Assembly: GCA_028705495.1 (NCBI GenBank) | Contig: JAQWDK010000003.1 | Span: 1 to 64,000 of the forward strand | DNA: 64,000 nucleotides | From: Eubacteriales bacterium | GTDB lineage: Bacteria; Bacillota; Clostridia; Oscillospirales; CAG-382 | Direction: 5' to 3' | In this document: piece by piece, positions 7,715-15,711 of the stretch | How the letters are laid out: every line of letters starts with the position of its first letter | How positions within the stretch are numbered: position 1 is the first letter of the stretch | Notes under the pieces: generated by a model | Database searches by the model: none | The model's input: the letters and a program-made list of their open reading frames with translations, nothing else | Told to the model about the DNA's origin: nothing | Translations under genes and position numbers: made by a program

Positions 7715-8908
7715 TTAAACTATCGCTTCTTGCTCTTGCTTTGTAACAAGAATCGAAGCTAAAATATCCATCGCTTCGTCGAGGAGGGCTTCCGTATGGG
7801 ATGCCATATAGCTGCTGCGGAGCAGACATTCACCCGGGAGGGTTGCCGGAGGAAGAACAGGGTTCAGGTAAACTCCTGCTTCGTAAATCTCTTTTGCTTT
7901 GACGAGGGTGTTGATGGTTTCGTATGTATAAATCGGTATAATCGGGGTTGTCGATTCAATTATCTGCATTCCGCGTGCTTTAAGACCGTTTCTCGCATAA
8001 TTTGAGAGATTTCTCAGCCTTGTGACAATTTCGGGGTGCTTTCTTAGATAGCGAAGTGCGGCAAGCGCGACTGCGCAGTTTGCCGGAGGAATTGACGCGG
8101 AGAAGATAAACGGACGGGATGTGTGACGAACATATTCGCATACTTCTTTTTTAGCTGCCATATATCCGCCAAGGCTTGCAAGGGATTTGCTAAAGGTTCC
8201 CATATATATGTCAACTTCGTCCTCAAGACCGAAATGACTTGCGGTTCCCCTTCCGCCTTTGCCGATAACACCAAGTCCGTGAGCGTCGTCAACCATTACT
8301 CTCGCTCCGTACTTCTTTGCTAAAGCGACGATTTCAGGCAGCTTTGCAATGTCTCCCGACATGCTGAAAACACCGTCGGTGACAATCAGTATTCCACCCT
8401 TACCATGAATTATCTTCAGCTGGCGCTCAAGGTCTTCCATATCACTGTGCTTATAGGAAAAAGTTTTCGCATAGCTCAGACGACAACCATCGTAGATGCT
8501 TGCGTGATTTTCCTTGTCGTTGAGTATGTAGTCACCATGCTTTGTGATTGCGCTGATAATTCCGAGATTGGACTGAAATCCTGTGGAAAAGGTTATTACC
8601 GATTCTTTATTTAGAAAATCGGCAAGCTCCCTTTCTAGCTCAAGATGCATTTCAAGGGTTCCATTAAGAAAACGCGAACCCGAACAGCCTGTGCCGTACT
8701 TTTCAAGTGCTTTTATACCCGCCTCAACAATCTCCGGATTAGTTGTTAAACCGAGATAGTTGTTTGAGCCGAGCATTATGCGGCGCTTGCCTTCCATAAT
8801 TACTTCGATATCCTGTCTTGATTCGAGCGCGTGAAAATATGGATAAATACCCTTTTCCTTCACTTCATCTACAAGAGATCTTTCGAAGCATTTGCTGAAC
8901 AAATCCAT
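7715..8908 (-). CDS. Alpha-oxoamine synthase, serine palmitoyltransferase-like
   Basis: This is a PLP-dependent alpha-oxoamine synthase of 397 residues, the family of serine palmitoyltransferase (SPT), BioF, Kbl and HemA. Visible landmarks are SNNYLGL, GTGCSGSRFLNGT, the catalytic His in NDKENHASIYDG, DDAHGLGVIGKGGRG and the Schiff-base lysine in GTFSKSLASLGG. The DMEDLERQL, FSASIPPANCAVALAAL and YLNPVLPPA segments resemble, from memory, bacterial SPTs of Bacteroidetes more than Kbl or BioF; a phylogeny would decide. The reaction would condense an amino acid with an acyl thioester to give a ketoamine. It is the first gene of the minus-strand operon that continues into an SDR, SCP2 carrier and aminotransferase. 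There is no biotin or threonine-catabolism gene nearby, which argues against BioF or Kbl. Confidence 0.85.
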   Translation of the reverse strand: MDLFSKCFERSLVDEVKEKGIYPYFHALESRQDIEVIMEGKRRIMLGSNNYLGLTTNPEIVEAGIKALEKYGTGCSGSRFLNGTLEMHLELERELADFLNKESVITFSTGFQSNLGIISAITKHGDYILNDKENHASIYDGCRLSYAKTFSYKHSDMEDLERQLKIIHGKGGILIVTDGVFSMSGDIAKLPEIVALAKKYGARVMVDDAHGLGVIGKGGRGTASHFGLEDEVDIYMGTFSKSLASLGGYMAAKKEVCEYVRHTSRPFIFSASIPPANCAVALAALRYLRKHPEIVTRLRNLSNYARNGLKARGMQIIESTTPIIPIYTYETINTLVKAKEIYEAGVYLNPVLPPATLPGECLLRSSYMASHTEALLDEAMDILASILVTKQEQEAIV

Positions 8909-9072
8909 AAAAACGATTCCCCTTTTTATTATTGATGCTAAGCTCCTAATCAGCTCAGCGGAGAGACAAAATATTTGCTAATGGGTAATGAATGCTGTGC
9001 GAAAGCGACTGTGAGAAGCGGAAAAATGACCGCTTTCTCTTACCTGTATGCAAGTTTATTTTTATTATTTCT
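8909..9072 (-). other. Structured 5' leader of the SPT-like operon
   Basis: About 160 bases separate the promoter at 9073-9101 from the synthase start. On the minus strand they hold a nine-base stem (9013-9021 with 9030-9039, GAGAAGCGG on the plus strand) and a smaller GCTGAGCT/AGGAGCTTAGC hairpin near 8938-8960. No known riboswitch motif was recognised. An AAGGGG ribosome site lies about ten bases before the ATG. Confidence 0.4.
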
Positions 9073-9101
9073 ATATTACTCTAAAATGTAGCTTTTGTCA
9101 A
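9073..9101 (-). promoter_or_regulatory. Sigma-A promoter of the SPT-like operon
   Basis: Read on the minus strand this is TTGACA, a 17-base spacer and TAATAT. It is the only strong promoter upstream of the synthase gene and would drive the six-gene operon. Confidence 0.75.
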
Positions 9102-9192
9102 TGAAACAATGCTTTGATATTCAAAATTTTAATACGCTTTTACATATTTATAATATTCGGCAAAAAAACATATATGCTTTTTCCCCAAAAAG

Positions 9193-9219
9193 CAAAAAAA
9201 CAACCGGCTTTCGCCGATT
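9193..9219 (-). terminator. Minus-strand terminator inside the 9.1-9.5 kb gap
   Basis: On the minus strand AATCGGC/GCCGGTT with a GAAA loop is followed by GTTTTTTTG. It would stop transcripts arriving from the GC-rich segment at 9240-9340, where there is no coding sequence. A second hairpin (TGCTTTTT/AAAAAGCA, 9175-9194) lies just beyond it. Confidence 0.55.
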
Positions 9220-9239
9220 GAGTGATTTTGATTAGATTT

Positions 9240-9345
9240 CGCCCGGCCGCACCGGGTATGCCGCTGCCGCTGGCATACCCGCCGGACGTGCTATGGTTAG
9301 GAAAGGAGGGGAAATATATTCTTCGCCGGTCGCGGGCGCGTGTCT
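9240..9345. other. GC-rich hairpin island with no ORF, candidate non-coding RNA
   Basis: The gap 9102-9492 has no credible gene. Within it, this segment is far more GC-rich than the flanks and contains a perfect ten-base stem CGGGTATGCC/GGCATACCCG (9253-9262 with 9272-9281), flanked by CCGGCC and GCCGG. A minus-strand terminator follows at 9193-9219. A short structured RNA on the minus strand is possible but unproven; I do not recognise its family. Confidence 0.35.
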
Positions 9346-9469
9346 TTGCTTTAATGCGATCATGTATAATACTCGGGAGAGGTTGTTTTTGTTACATTTA
9401 AATTATTAACTTTTTGTAACTATTGAAATGTGGCTCTCTAAAGCAGTAACACACCTTGATTCTTTGTTA

Positions 9470-9498
9470 TTTACAAACAAATCCGGCCATGTTATAAT
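9470..9498 (+). promoter_or_regulatory. Sigma-A promoter with family 2 leader
   Basis: TTTACA, a 17-base spacer and TATAAT. The -10 box is immediately followed by the family 2 stem GTCGTGC, so the transcript begins inside or next to that stem. Confidence 0.7.
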
Positions 9499-9576
9499 AG
9501 TCGTGCATATACCAAAGCCTAATTAATAACAACCAATCGGCACGACCCGACAAAATCTTCAATTTTGTGAAAAGGA
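9493..9576 (+). repeat. Family 2 leader element, copy A
   Basis: The order is TATAAT, GTCGTGC (9500-9506), core GCCTAATTAATAACAACCAATC, GCACGAC (9540-9546), then a second hairpin CAAAATCTTCAATTTTG (9551-9567) and AAAAGGATGG, which serves as the ribosome site for the gene at 9588. The same arrangement occurs at 27640-28012 (tandem) and, without the second hairpin, on the minus strand at 56955-57007. Confidence 0.75.
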
Positions 9577-9587
9577 TGGTAAAAACA

Positions 9588-10235
9588 ATGCCTGCAATGA
9601 GTACATTCCTGACAGTAAGAATATTTGTTACGGTTGCTTTCGCTGTTGCCGCTTTTATATTTTTCAAAAAGAAGTTCAAGAAATTCAAGGTGATGGAATA
9701 CCTTTTCACGGTTACAATTTTTTTCGCGCTTTCTGCTTTTGTTCCCGCTGAGAATATCTTCAAATTCGCGACTCCTGGTGCCGCTCTCCAGTACCAGACT
9801 ACAAGACATGCTACTGATGTAATCAATTCTGAAAAGTTTTCTGTTGTCCTCTACAAGAAAAACGAAAGAGCGGTCGGCGTTTTCCAGACCGGTAAAAGCG
9901 GAAACAAATACACCTTACCCATGCTTTTTAACGACACGGGTAAGATGCTCGATATGCCTTACGATTATCCGGGTTTGACAGCTTATATCTGCCGTGCGGG
10001 CGGTTCCGACAAAGCGATTTTGGTAATAATCGAATACGATGCCCTTACCGAAGGCGATAGATATAGCTACACCGACACCCAAAACAGCCTCTTTAAACAA
10101 CTTGATAAGCGTTTGCTGACAAAAGATGATGAAACAATCGTTTCAATCCACTATGCCGAAATTGACGCTAATGACAAGAATTACAGCCTTTCAATAGATA
10201 ATAAGGTTGTGTTTAGGGATTTGAAAATTAAATAA
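9588..10235 (+). CDS. Uncharacterised membrane-anchored protein
   Basis: I do not recognise a family. From ATG 9588 (AAAAGGATGG upstream; the in-frame GTG at 9567 lies in the leader hairpin) the protein has about 215 residues. Two hydrophobic segments sit near residues 5-25 and 37-55, separated by a very basic stretch (KKKFKKFK). A soluble domain of about 150 residues then carries many Tyr, Asp and Lys residues and a SVVLYKKNERAVGVFQ start. The topology suggests an extracytoplasmic domain. The gene stands alone, is driven by a good promoter and carries the family 2 leader, shared with polA and the DUF3810 gene. Confidence 0.7.
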   Translation: MPAMSTFLTVRIFVTVAFAVAAFIFFKKKFKKFKVMEYLFTVTIFFALSAFVPAENIFKFATPGAALQYQTTRHATDVINSEKFSVVLYKKNERAVGVFQTGKSGNKYTLPMLFNDTGKMLDMPYDYPGLTAYICRAGGSDKAILVIIEYDALTEGDRYSYTDTQNSLFKQLDKRLLTKDDETIVSIHYAEIDANDKNYSLSIDNKVVFRDLKIK

Positions 10236-10256
10236 CAAGCGCTATTGTTATTGCGG

Positions 10257-10946
10257 TTACTTTTCTTCCATCTTGTAAAAGGTTATATTTTGGTTTTTAT
10301 CACAAACGGCTAAAAAAACATCCTTCGCTGAGTTAATCCTGTTTTGCTTAAGTTGCTTAGTAAGCCAGTTGAGGTCAAGCCCGAGGGACTGTAAATTCTT
10401 TTCCAATATTCTACCATCCATAATAATTTCCGAATACAATGTTTCCTGTTTAGGTTTTATTTGAAAATCTTCCGGAATTGCCGGGCGGCGTTCGCTGACA
10501 GGTAAGATCGTCAGTTTACCGTTGTATTCGAACATAGCCGTCTCTATACTGCTCAGATCAAAATAACCTTGTTCTCGGCACATAACCAAAAACTCATTGA
10601 TATCAAGCTTGACTTTCTTCATATTCTTCTTATCGATTTTTCCGCCGTTCATTATGATTTTCGATGTACCATTGAGGCACTTACGCGCACGCGTAAATTT
10701 TCTCGATATAATACCTATCGTAAGCGTCGCTAGCGCATATAATATCATCGCCAAAAAAGGTTTCCACGGTGCTTCCAATTCCGTAGCAAATTCCGCGGCT
10801 ATCGAACCGATTGTAATACCGGTGATGTAGTCGAAAAAATCAAGCTGCGAAACTTGCTTTTGTCCCATAAGTTTGGTTAATAAAAACAGTGTCGCATAAG
10901 AAAATATGCTTGTTAAAAAAATCGAAATAAACTCCATAATCCCCAA
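10257..10946 (-). CDS. YetF/DUF421 family membrane protein
   Basis: This 229-residue protein matches the YetF (DUF421) pattern. Hydrophobic N-terminal helices include LLTKLMGQKQVSQLDFFDYITGITIGSIAA, the family hallmark, then IILYALATLTIGIISRKF. A cytosolic alpha/beta part follows with INGGKI-like IIMNGGKIDKKNMKKVKL, a DINEFLVMCREQGYFDLSSIETAMFE segment and a second repeat (SEIIMDGRILEKNLQSLGL). Family members affect spore germination or envelope properties in Bacillus; the biochemical function is not settled. Its end faces the gene at 9588 with only about 20 bases between stops. Confidence 0.88.
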   Translation of the reverse strand: MGIMEFISIFLTSIFSYATLFLLTKLMGQKQVSQLDFFDYITGITIGSIAAEFATELEAPWKPFLAMILYALATLTIGIISRKFTRARKCLNGTSKIIMNGGKIDKKNMKKVKLDINEFLVMCREQGYFDLSSIETAMFEYNGKLTILPVSERRPAIPEDFQIKPKQETLYSEIIMDGRILEKNLQSLGLDLNWLTKQLKQNRINSAKDVFLAVCDKNQNITFYKMEEK

Positions 10947-10988
10947 CCCGAATTCATTTATTGTGAAATTAGTTTGTGTAGTTTAGGA

Positions 10989-11156
10989 TTATAAATTCAT
11001 TGTACGCTTTGACGCAATTATGGCAAGGTTATCACCTATAGCGCAAAACAAGCTTGACAAGATGCTTAAATCTTCGGCGCTTATATTTTCTGAAATAATT
11101 ATGGCTATTATTGATGCGAGAAGTACAAGTTCATTGCCTGAATTACAGTTTTGCAT
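10989..11156 (-). CDS. Small 55-residue protein, DUF6774-like
   Basis: A short ORF begins MQNCNSGNELVLLASIIAIIISENIS and ends with ILSSLFCAIGDNLAIIASKR. This resembles, from memory, the small DUF6774 proteins common in Clostridia, which pair a hydrophobic helix with an (L/F)xxxGDxLAxIA motif; the function is unknown. The start at 11156 is preferred because the upstream in-frame residues fall in a remnant of the family 1 element (11166-11184), whose AGAATGG lies nine bases before this ATG. Confidence 0.6.
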   Translation of the reverse strand: MQNCNSGNELVLLASIIAIIISENISAEDLSILSSLFCAIGDNLAIIASKRTMNL

Positions 11157-11165
11157 ATAACAATT

Positions 11166-11184
11166 CCATTCTGCCGTAAACAGC
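11166..11184 (-). repeat. Family 1 leader element, degraded remnant (copy 6)
   Basis: On the minus strand this is GGCTGTTTACGGCAGAATGG, matching only the last hairpin and the AGAATGG end of the other copies. The stem is partly broken and the two upstream stems are absent. It is still placed directly before a start codon. Confidence 0.65.
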
Positions 11185-11253
11185 CACACAAAAATACACC
11201 TATAATCATTTTATGACTAAAAGGTGAGTTATGATTGTTCTTGACAACAAAAA

Positions 11254-11280
11254 AGCACTCGGAAAATTCTCCCGAGTGCT
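11254..11280 (-). terminator. Terminator after the D-Ala-D-Ala carboxypeptidase gene
   Basis: A perfect AGCACTCGG/CCGAGTGCT stem is followed by a T run on both strands. It lies directly downstream of the carboxypeptidase stop codon. Confidence 0.85.
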
Positions 11281-11297
11281 TTTTTTATTTAGTTTTA

Positions 11298-12512
11298 TTA
11301 CTTTGTGAGCCCGAAAACAGACCCCCATATCCTGCTGAAGATAACTGTAAAATCGATTTTGTCGTTTGATTCCATACAGAACACCGGAGCGTTCCCGACC
11401 TCAGTGCCGTTGACATAGTATCTGACAACTCCTGCGGTTTCGCCTTTTGCTACGGGTGCATTCATACTCTCCGCTAACTCAAACTTCGTTTCAACCTTCG
11501 CCTTACCTTTTTCTAAAAGAAGTGACGGCGGTGTGTAGTCGAGCGGGCAAGTCAGTTCAACTCCGCCGTTTATTTTCATAGGGTCAAGGCTGACTTTTTC
11601 AGGTTTTACAACGGAGTAATTTGCGAAAGCAAAATCCAGAAGGCGTTTTGTGCATGCGAATCTCTCGTCCGAAGTCTCTCCGCCTAAGACAACGGCAATA
11701 AGCTGCATCCCGTCACGCTTTGCCGTACCCGACAGGCAGTATTTAGCCTGGGATGTAAACCCTGTCTTCATCCCGTTTGCACCTTGGTAGAATCGGATTA
11801 ATTTATTGGTGTTAGCGAGCCCGAACTCACCGTTCCTGATTGTGTCCATCCATATTGTCGAATATTTGGTGACAAGCGGATATTTGAGCAGTTCCCTTGT
11901 CATCAGTGCGACATCGTATGCAGAGGAATAATGCCCCTCAGCGTCAAGACCATTCGTGTTTACAAAATTGGTATGGTTCATACCTAACTCTTTTGCACGC
12001 TTATTCATTTCAGCGATGAAGGTTTCCTCGCTGCCGTACACATGCTCCGCCAGCGCTACCGTTGCATCATTTGCAGAAACAACGATCAAAGCTTTGAGCA
12101 TATCGTCAACGCTCATCTGCTCGCCGAACTCTAAGTAAACCTGAGAACCGCCCATACTCGCTGCTCTCTCACTGACGGTTACCTTGTCCGTCAGCTTCAG
12201 CTTACCTTCCGTCATCGCTTCCATAACAAGAAGTGTCGCCATAATTTTTGTGACGGAAGCGATCGGCACTTCTTTGTTCTCTTCTTTCGTGTACAATATC
12301 CTGCCGGTTGAAGCCTCCATAAGAAGCATTGACCGTACCGGGAAATCCCCTGTAAAAGTCACGCTTGGAGAAGCGGGCTCATACCAAAATTCTTCCCACG
12401 CGTACTCAAGAGGATAAATTGACGCCTGCTTTTCCTCGTAAGCGGTGACAGGCAGCGCTGAAAAGCAGAAAATTGCTGCGAATATAATTATCGCAATACT
12501 ATTCTTTTTCAT
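11298..12512 (-). CDS. D-alanyl-D-alanine carboxypeptidase, PBP5/DacF type (peptidase S11)
   Basis: This low-molecular-mass penicillin-binding protein trims the terminal D-Ala of peptidoglycan pentapeptides. After a signal peptide (IAIIIFAAIFCFSALPVTA) the S11 motifs are all present: SxxK in ASVTKIM, SxN in SANDATVAL and KTG in GMKTGFTS. A C-terminal beta-rich PBP5-type domain follows, ending in an amphipathic segment (FSRIWGSVFGL) likely to touch the membrane. The chosen start (MKKNSIAI) lies eight bases after the AGAATGG of family 1 copy 2. The longer in-frame start at 12545 would add QPFYGRMDMKM, which is repeat-encoded and nearly the same as the false extension of the LCP gene. A strong terminator follows. 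Confidence 0.93.
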   Translation of the reverse strand: MKKNSIAIIIFAAIFCFSALPVTAYEEKQASIYPLEYAWEEFWYEPASPSVTFTGDFPVRSMLLMEASTGRILYTKEENKEVPIASVTKIMATLLVMEAMTEGKLKLTDKVTVSERAASMGGSQVYLEFGEQMSVDDMLKALIVVSANDATVALAEHVYGSEETFIAEMNKRAKELGMNHTNFVNTNGLDAEGHYSSAYDVALMTRELLKYPLVTKYSTIWMDTIRNGEFGLANTNKLIRFYQGANGMKTGFTSQAKYCLSGTAKRDGMQLIAVVLGGETSDERFACTKRLLDFAFANYSVVKPEKVSLDPMKINGGVELTCPLDYTPPSLLLEKGKAKVETKFELAESMNAPVAKGETAGVVRYYVNGTEVGNAPVFCMESNDKIDFTVIFSRIWGSVFGLTK

Positions 12513-12520
12513 TTTCATAT

Positions 12521-12627
12521 CCATTCTGCCGTAAAACGGCTGCACAAAAAAATAATGAAATTCATTTTATTGAATTTCGAGGCGTGAATGTTTCGCGGTT
12601 TGAATTCAGCTGAGCTTACTTTCACGC
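12521..12627 (-). repeat. Family 1 structured leader element, copy 2
   Basis: On the minus strand the order is GCGTGAA...TTCACGC, GAAATTCA...TGAATTTC, GCCGT-TTT-ACGGC, AGAATGG. The T-A closing pair of the last stem replaces the C-G pair seen in copies 3-5, a compensatory change. It leads into the carboxypeptidase start. Confidence 0.88.
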
Positions 12628-12720
12628 TGTGTCCTTTCGATAAGGTTCTTATGGATAATTATATTCGCCTTGTTCCGCCTTTAGAATAGAAACAATCTTT
12701 ATCCCATATGGTTTTATGCA

Positions 12721-12749
12721 TTGACATTGTTTATCATATATAATATAAT
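12721..12749 (+). promoter_or_regulatory. Sigma-A promoter of the 12787 gene
   Basis: TTGACA, a 17-base spacer and TATAAT, a full consensus match. It lies about 38 bases before the start codon, with AAAGGAG between. Confidence 0.85.
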
Positions 12750-12786
12750 AACAGATAGTACATCTGAATCCTAAAAGGAGTTCATA

Positions 12787-13278
12787 ATGATTACAACAGA
12801 TGAAGCGCGAGAAATTCAAAAAGAGCGAACAAGAAATTGCATTATCATATCAGTCATATCGTTTCTAATCCTTGCTGCAGCGGCGGTTCTGCTTTCAAAA
12901 TATGTTGCAAAAAGCACAGGTGAAAAATGGTTCTTTGTTGTTTTTGCTGGGACAATTGAGCTTCTGATCTTAACAAAAATTCGTTTTGAGCAGTTTTTTA
13001 AGCCCAAAGAAGTGCTTGTAAAGGTGGTAAAAAATGAAGCAGTAACTGTTACACAGAAAAATTATAAAGGTGCAAGCGGGCCCGCTGCAACTTACGGTCA
13101 AGTTGAATACAACCTAATTCAAATGACTCTTGTTGACGAAAAAGGTGTTGAGTTTATAAAAAGGTTTCCTTACCGTTCTGAGCTTGGTACTATCAAAGAA
13201 GGAGACGAACTCAGCATTTTGAGCTTTGTTTACGAACCTGTAGTCGTAAAGCGGTCAAACAATAAACAGAATCCATAG
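12787..13278 (+). CDS. Uncharacterised two-helix membrane protein
   Basis: This protein of 163 residues matches no family I can name. Two hydrophobic helices (about 19-38 and 50-67) form an N-terminal hairpin. A soluble domain of about 90 residues begins PKEVLVKVVKNEAVTV and ends ISILSFVYEPVVVK-like; it looks like a small beta barrel. The aspect resembles DUF2500-type proteins, but I cannot confirm it. It has a very strong promoter and ribosome site (AAAGGAG) and is followed by a zinc-ribbon membrane protein in the same direction. Confidence 0.75.
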   Translation: MITTDEAREIQKERTRNCIIISVISFLILAAAAVLLSKYVAKSTGEKWFFVVFAGTIELLILTKIRFEQFFKPKEVLVKVVKNEAVTVTQKNYKGASGPAATYGQVEYNLIQMTLVDEKGVEFIKRFPYRSELGTIKEGDELSILSFVYEPVVVKRSNNKQNP

Positions 13279-13335
13279 TCATTCACAATAATAAAATATA
13301 TAAGGATTATATAGTTCTTAACCAAGGGGATAAAA

Positions 13336-13806
13336 ATGGTCTGCAATAAATGTGGAGCAAAAACACAGTCCTTAGTCTCATGTCCTGTATGCGGGAGTAG
13401 TGATATCATCCAAACTTCTGCGGCTGAATTAGCACAAGTAGAGGAAAGCCCTCATAGAGTAAGTACCAGGTTAAAAGTGTACTCGATTATTGTTTTTGTC
13501 GCCAGCGCTATAGCAATAATTTTGTATTCCACACTTATATCGGCAACAACCTCTTATCCAAACGACGAGTTCTTCTCACCCAATGTCAAACTTGCAATTT
13601 ACTATATAAGCATCGTCCTTATCTTGTTTGAAGTAACTCTGATGATTTTCATACTGCGGCTAAAAAGATGGGCGTTAAATACATATCTCGTCTTAATAAT
13701 CATTTCCCTTATATTGGATCTATTTCAAGGAGACTTCTTAAAAATAATTATTAATGTCGCACTGCTCGCATTCGTCTTTCAGAAGGATTACGATTACTTT
13801 ACATAA
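13336..13806 (+). CDS. Zinc-ribbon membrane protein
   Basis: This 156-residue protein starts with a CxxC...CxxC zinc ribbon (CNKCG at 3-7, CPVCG at 17-21). A short linker and four hydrophobic segments follow (about 48-68, 84-104, 110-128, 133-150). It belongs to the large group of clostridial zinc-ribbon membrane proteins without assigned function, like the cluster at 36.2-38.3 kb. AAGGGG precedes the ATG. It is probably co-transcribed with the 12787 gene. Confidence 0.78.
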   Translation: MVCNKCGAKTQSLVSCPVCGSSDIIQTSAAELAQVEESPHRVSTRLKVYSIIVFVASAIAIILYSTLISATTSYPNDEFFSPNVKLAIYYISIVLILFEVTLMIFILRLKRWALNTYLVLIIISLILDLFQGDFLKIIINVALLAFVFQKDYDYFT

Positions 13807-13811
13807 TAAAA

Positions 13812-13839
13812 AGCCGGGACGAAATAAATCGTCCCGGTT
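13812..13839 (-). terminator. Bidirectional terminator between the zinc-ribbon gene and the metal ATPase
   Basis: The stem AGCCGGGACGA/TCGTCCCGGTT has a six-base loop and is followed by a T run on the minus strand. It serves the ATPase transcript and probably also the convergent plus-strand genes. Confidence 0.85.
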
Positions 13840-13856
13840 CTCTGTTTTAGTTGATT

Positions 13857-15707
13857 TTATCTTAGCATCCTTATTGCGTTTAGTATTGCAATAACTGCAA
13901 CACCAACATCCGCAAACACCGCAGCCCACATTGTGGCAAACCCTGCCGCGCCGAGGAGCAGTACAATCGCCTTGACTCCGAGCGCGAGAATTATGTTCTG
14001 CGCCACAATTCGCATTGTCTTCTTTGAAAGCTTTATCGCGTCCGATATCTTCGATATTTCATCCGTCATTATCACTATATCAGCGGCTTCAATCGCCGCG
14101 TCAGAACCGAGACCGCCCATCGCGATACCTATGTCAGCCCTTGCAAGTACGGGCGCATCGTTGATTCCGTCACCAACAAACACAAGTTTTCCCTTCGCCG
14201 ACTTTTCCTCAAGGAGCATCTCAACCTTTTCAACTTTATCCGCGGGTAAAAGCTCTGTATAAACCTCATCGATTCCAAGCTGCTCTGCGACTTTTTCTCC
14301 AATCGCCTTTGAGTCACCTGTTAGCATAACTGTTTTCTTTATCTGACCTGCTTTCAGGTATTGGATTGCTTCTTTTGCATCATCCCTGACCTCGTCCGCT
14401 ATCAGTACATACCCTCGGTAAACCCCGTCCACCGCTATATAAACTACTGTTCCGACTTCGTCCGCCGCTTCATCAAAGCTGACATTAAGCTGCCGCAAAA
14501 GCTTTGCGTTACCCACAGCAACTGATTTGCCGCCCACATTGGCGACAACACCGTGACCTGAAATCTCTTCAATTTCAGCGACTTCTGTCGGTTTTATTTC
14601 CTTGCCGTAAGCTTCAATAAGAGAACCGGAAATCGGATGGGTTGAATAGCTTTCAGCATGAGATGCAAGTTTTATGAGTTCATCCCCGCTGATACCTTCC
14701 GGTCTAATCTTTTGAACCTTGAACTGACCTTTTGTCAGCGTTCCAGTTTTGTCAAATACAACAATTTCAGCCTTTGCAAGCGCTTCAAGATAATTGCCAC
14801 CCTTCACAAGTATGCCTTTTTTGGAAACGCCGCCGATTCCGCCAAAAAAGCTAAGCGGTATCGAAATTACCAGCGCACACGGGCAGGAGACAACAAGAAA
14901 CACAAGCGCTCTGCCAAGCCACTCTGAAAACTCCGCTCCCGGTATAAAAAGCGGAGGCAGAACAGCAAGAAGCAGCGCGAAAATTACAACCATCGGTGTA
15001 TAATACATAGCGAATTTTGTTATAAAATTCTCCGAAACCGACTTTTTCTCGCTTGCGTTCTCCACAAGTTCAAGAATTTTACTGACAGTGGACTCGCCGA
15101 ACTCCTTTTCAACCCTTGCTGTCAGAGCACCGGTTATGTTGATGCATCCGCTAAGCAGCTTATCCCCAGGGGATACCTCCCTTGGCAACGACTCGCCCGT
15201 AAGCGCTGATGTGTCAATGGCGGAAGTTCCCTCAATAAGTTCAACATCAAGAGGTATCTTCTCACCAGGCCTTATGACAATTATATCGCCGACTTTAACC
15301 TCATCGGGGTCAACTCTTTCGATAACCCCGCCACGCAAAGCGTTTGCGAAGTCCGGGCGTATATCCATCAGTTCCGCGATCGATTTCCTTGATTTGTCTA
15401 CAGCATAGCTCTGGAACAGCTCACCAACCTGATAGAACAGCATAACCGCGACACCCTCGCTGTAATCACCGATGTAGAAAGCTCCGACCGTTGCTAAGCT
15501 CATCAAAAAGTTCTCGTCAAATACTCTGCCTCGAAATATATTTCTAACGGCTTTGAAGAGTATATCACCGCCGATTATCGCATAAGAAGCAAGGAATATC
15601 GCAAGTTTTATGATTTTATCATCTGTTTTATATATAATAGCGAATGCGTAAATTGCAGCTCCGATAATAATTCTAATCAGCCGTCTTAAGTTGCTGTTGC
15701 TTTTCAT
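13857..15707 (-). CDS. cadA: P1B-type heavy-metal efflux ATPase (CadA/ZntA-like), without N-terminal HMA domain
   Basis: This P1B ATPase pumps Zn(II)/Cd(II)/Pb(II) out of the cell. It has 616 residues with four N-terminal membrane helices, the actuator TGES loop (LTGESLPRE), the CPC metal site (SCPCALVISIP), the phosphorylation site DKTGTLTKG, an HP motif in SYSTHPISG, GDGINDAPVLA and a final helix pair. CPC with these neighbours fits the Zn/Cd class rather than Cu. The N-terminal HMA domain usual in CadA is missing; it is encoded instead by the separate small gene just upstream (four bases apart). Both lie downstream of a promoter carrying CadC-type operators, next to a divergent ArsR-family repressor. 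Confidence 0.93.
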   Translation of the reverse strand: MKSNSNLRRLIRIIIGAAIYAFAIIYKTDDKIIKLAIFLASYAIIGGDILFKAVRNIFRGRVFDENFLMSLATVGAFYIGDYSEGVAVMLFYQVGELFQSYAVDKSRKSIAELMDIRPDFANALRGGVIERVDPDEVKVGDIIVIRPGEKIPLDVELIEGTSAIDTSALTGESLPREVSPGDKLLSGCINITGALTARVEKEFGESTVSKILELVENASEKKSVSENFITKFAMYYTPMVVIFALLLAVLPPLFIPGAEFSEWLGRALVFLVVSCPCALVISIPLSFFGGIGGVSKKGILVKGGNYLEALAKAEIVVFDKTGTLTKGQFKVQKIRPEGISGDELIKLASHAESYSTHPISGSLIEAYGKEIKPTEVAEIEEISGHGVVANVGGKSVAVGNAKLLRQLNVSFDEAADEVGTVVYIAVDGVYRGYVLIADEVRDDAKEAIQYLKAGQIKKTVMLTGDSKAIGEKVAEQLGIDEVYTELLPADKVEKVEMLLEEKSAKGKLVFVGDGINDAPVLARADIGIAMGGLGSDAAIEAADIVIMTDEISKISDAIKLSKKTMRIVAQNIILALGVKAIVLLLGAAGFATMWAAVFADVGVAVIAILNAIRMLR

Positions 15708-15711
15708 CCGC

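Noticed and set aside
8938-9040. T-box or riboswitch in the SPT operon leader
   Set aside because: Hairpins exist, but no T-box sequence, specifier or known aptamer core was found.
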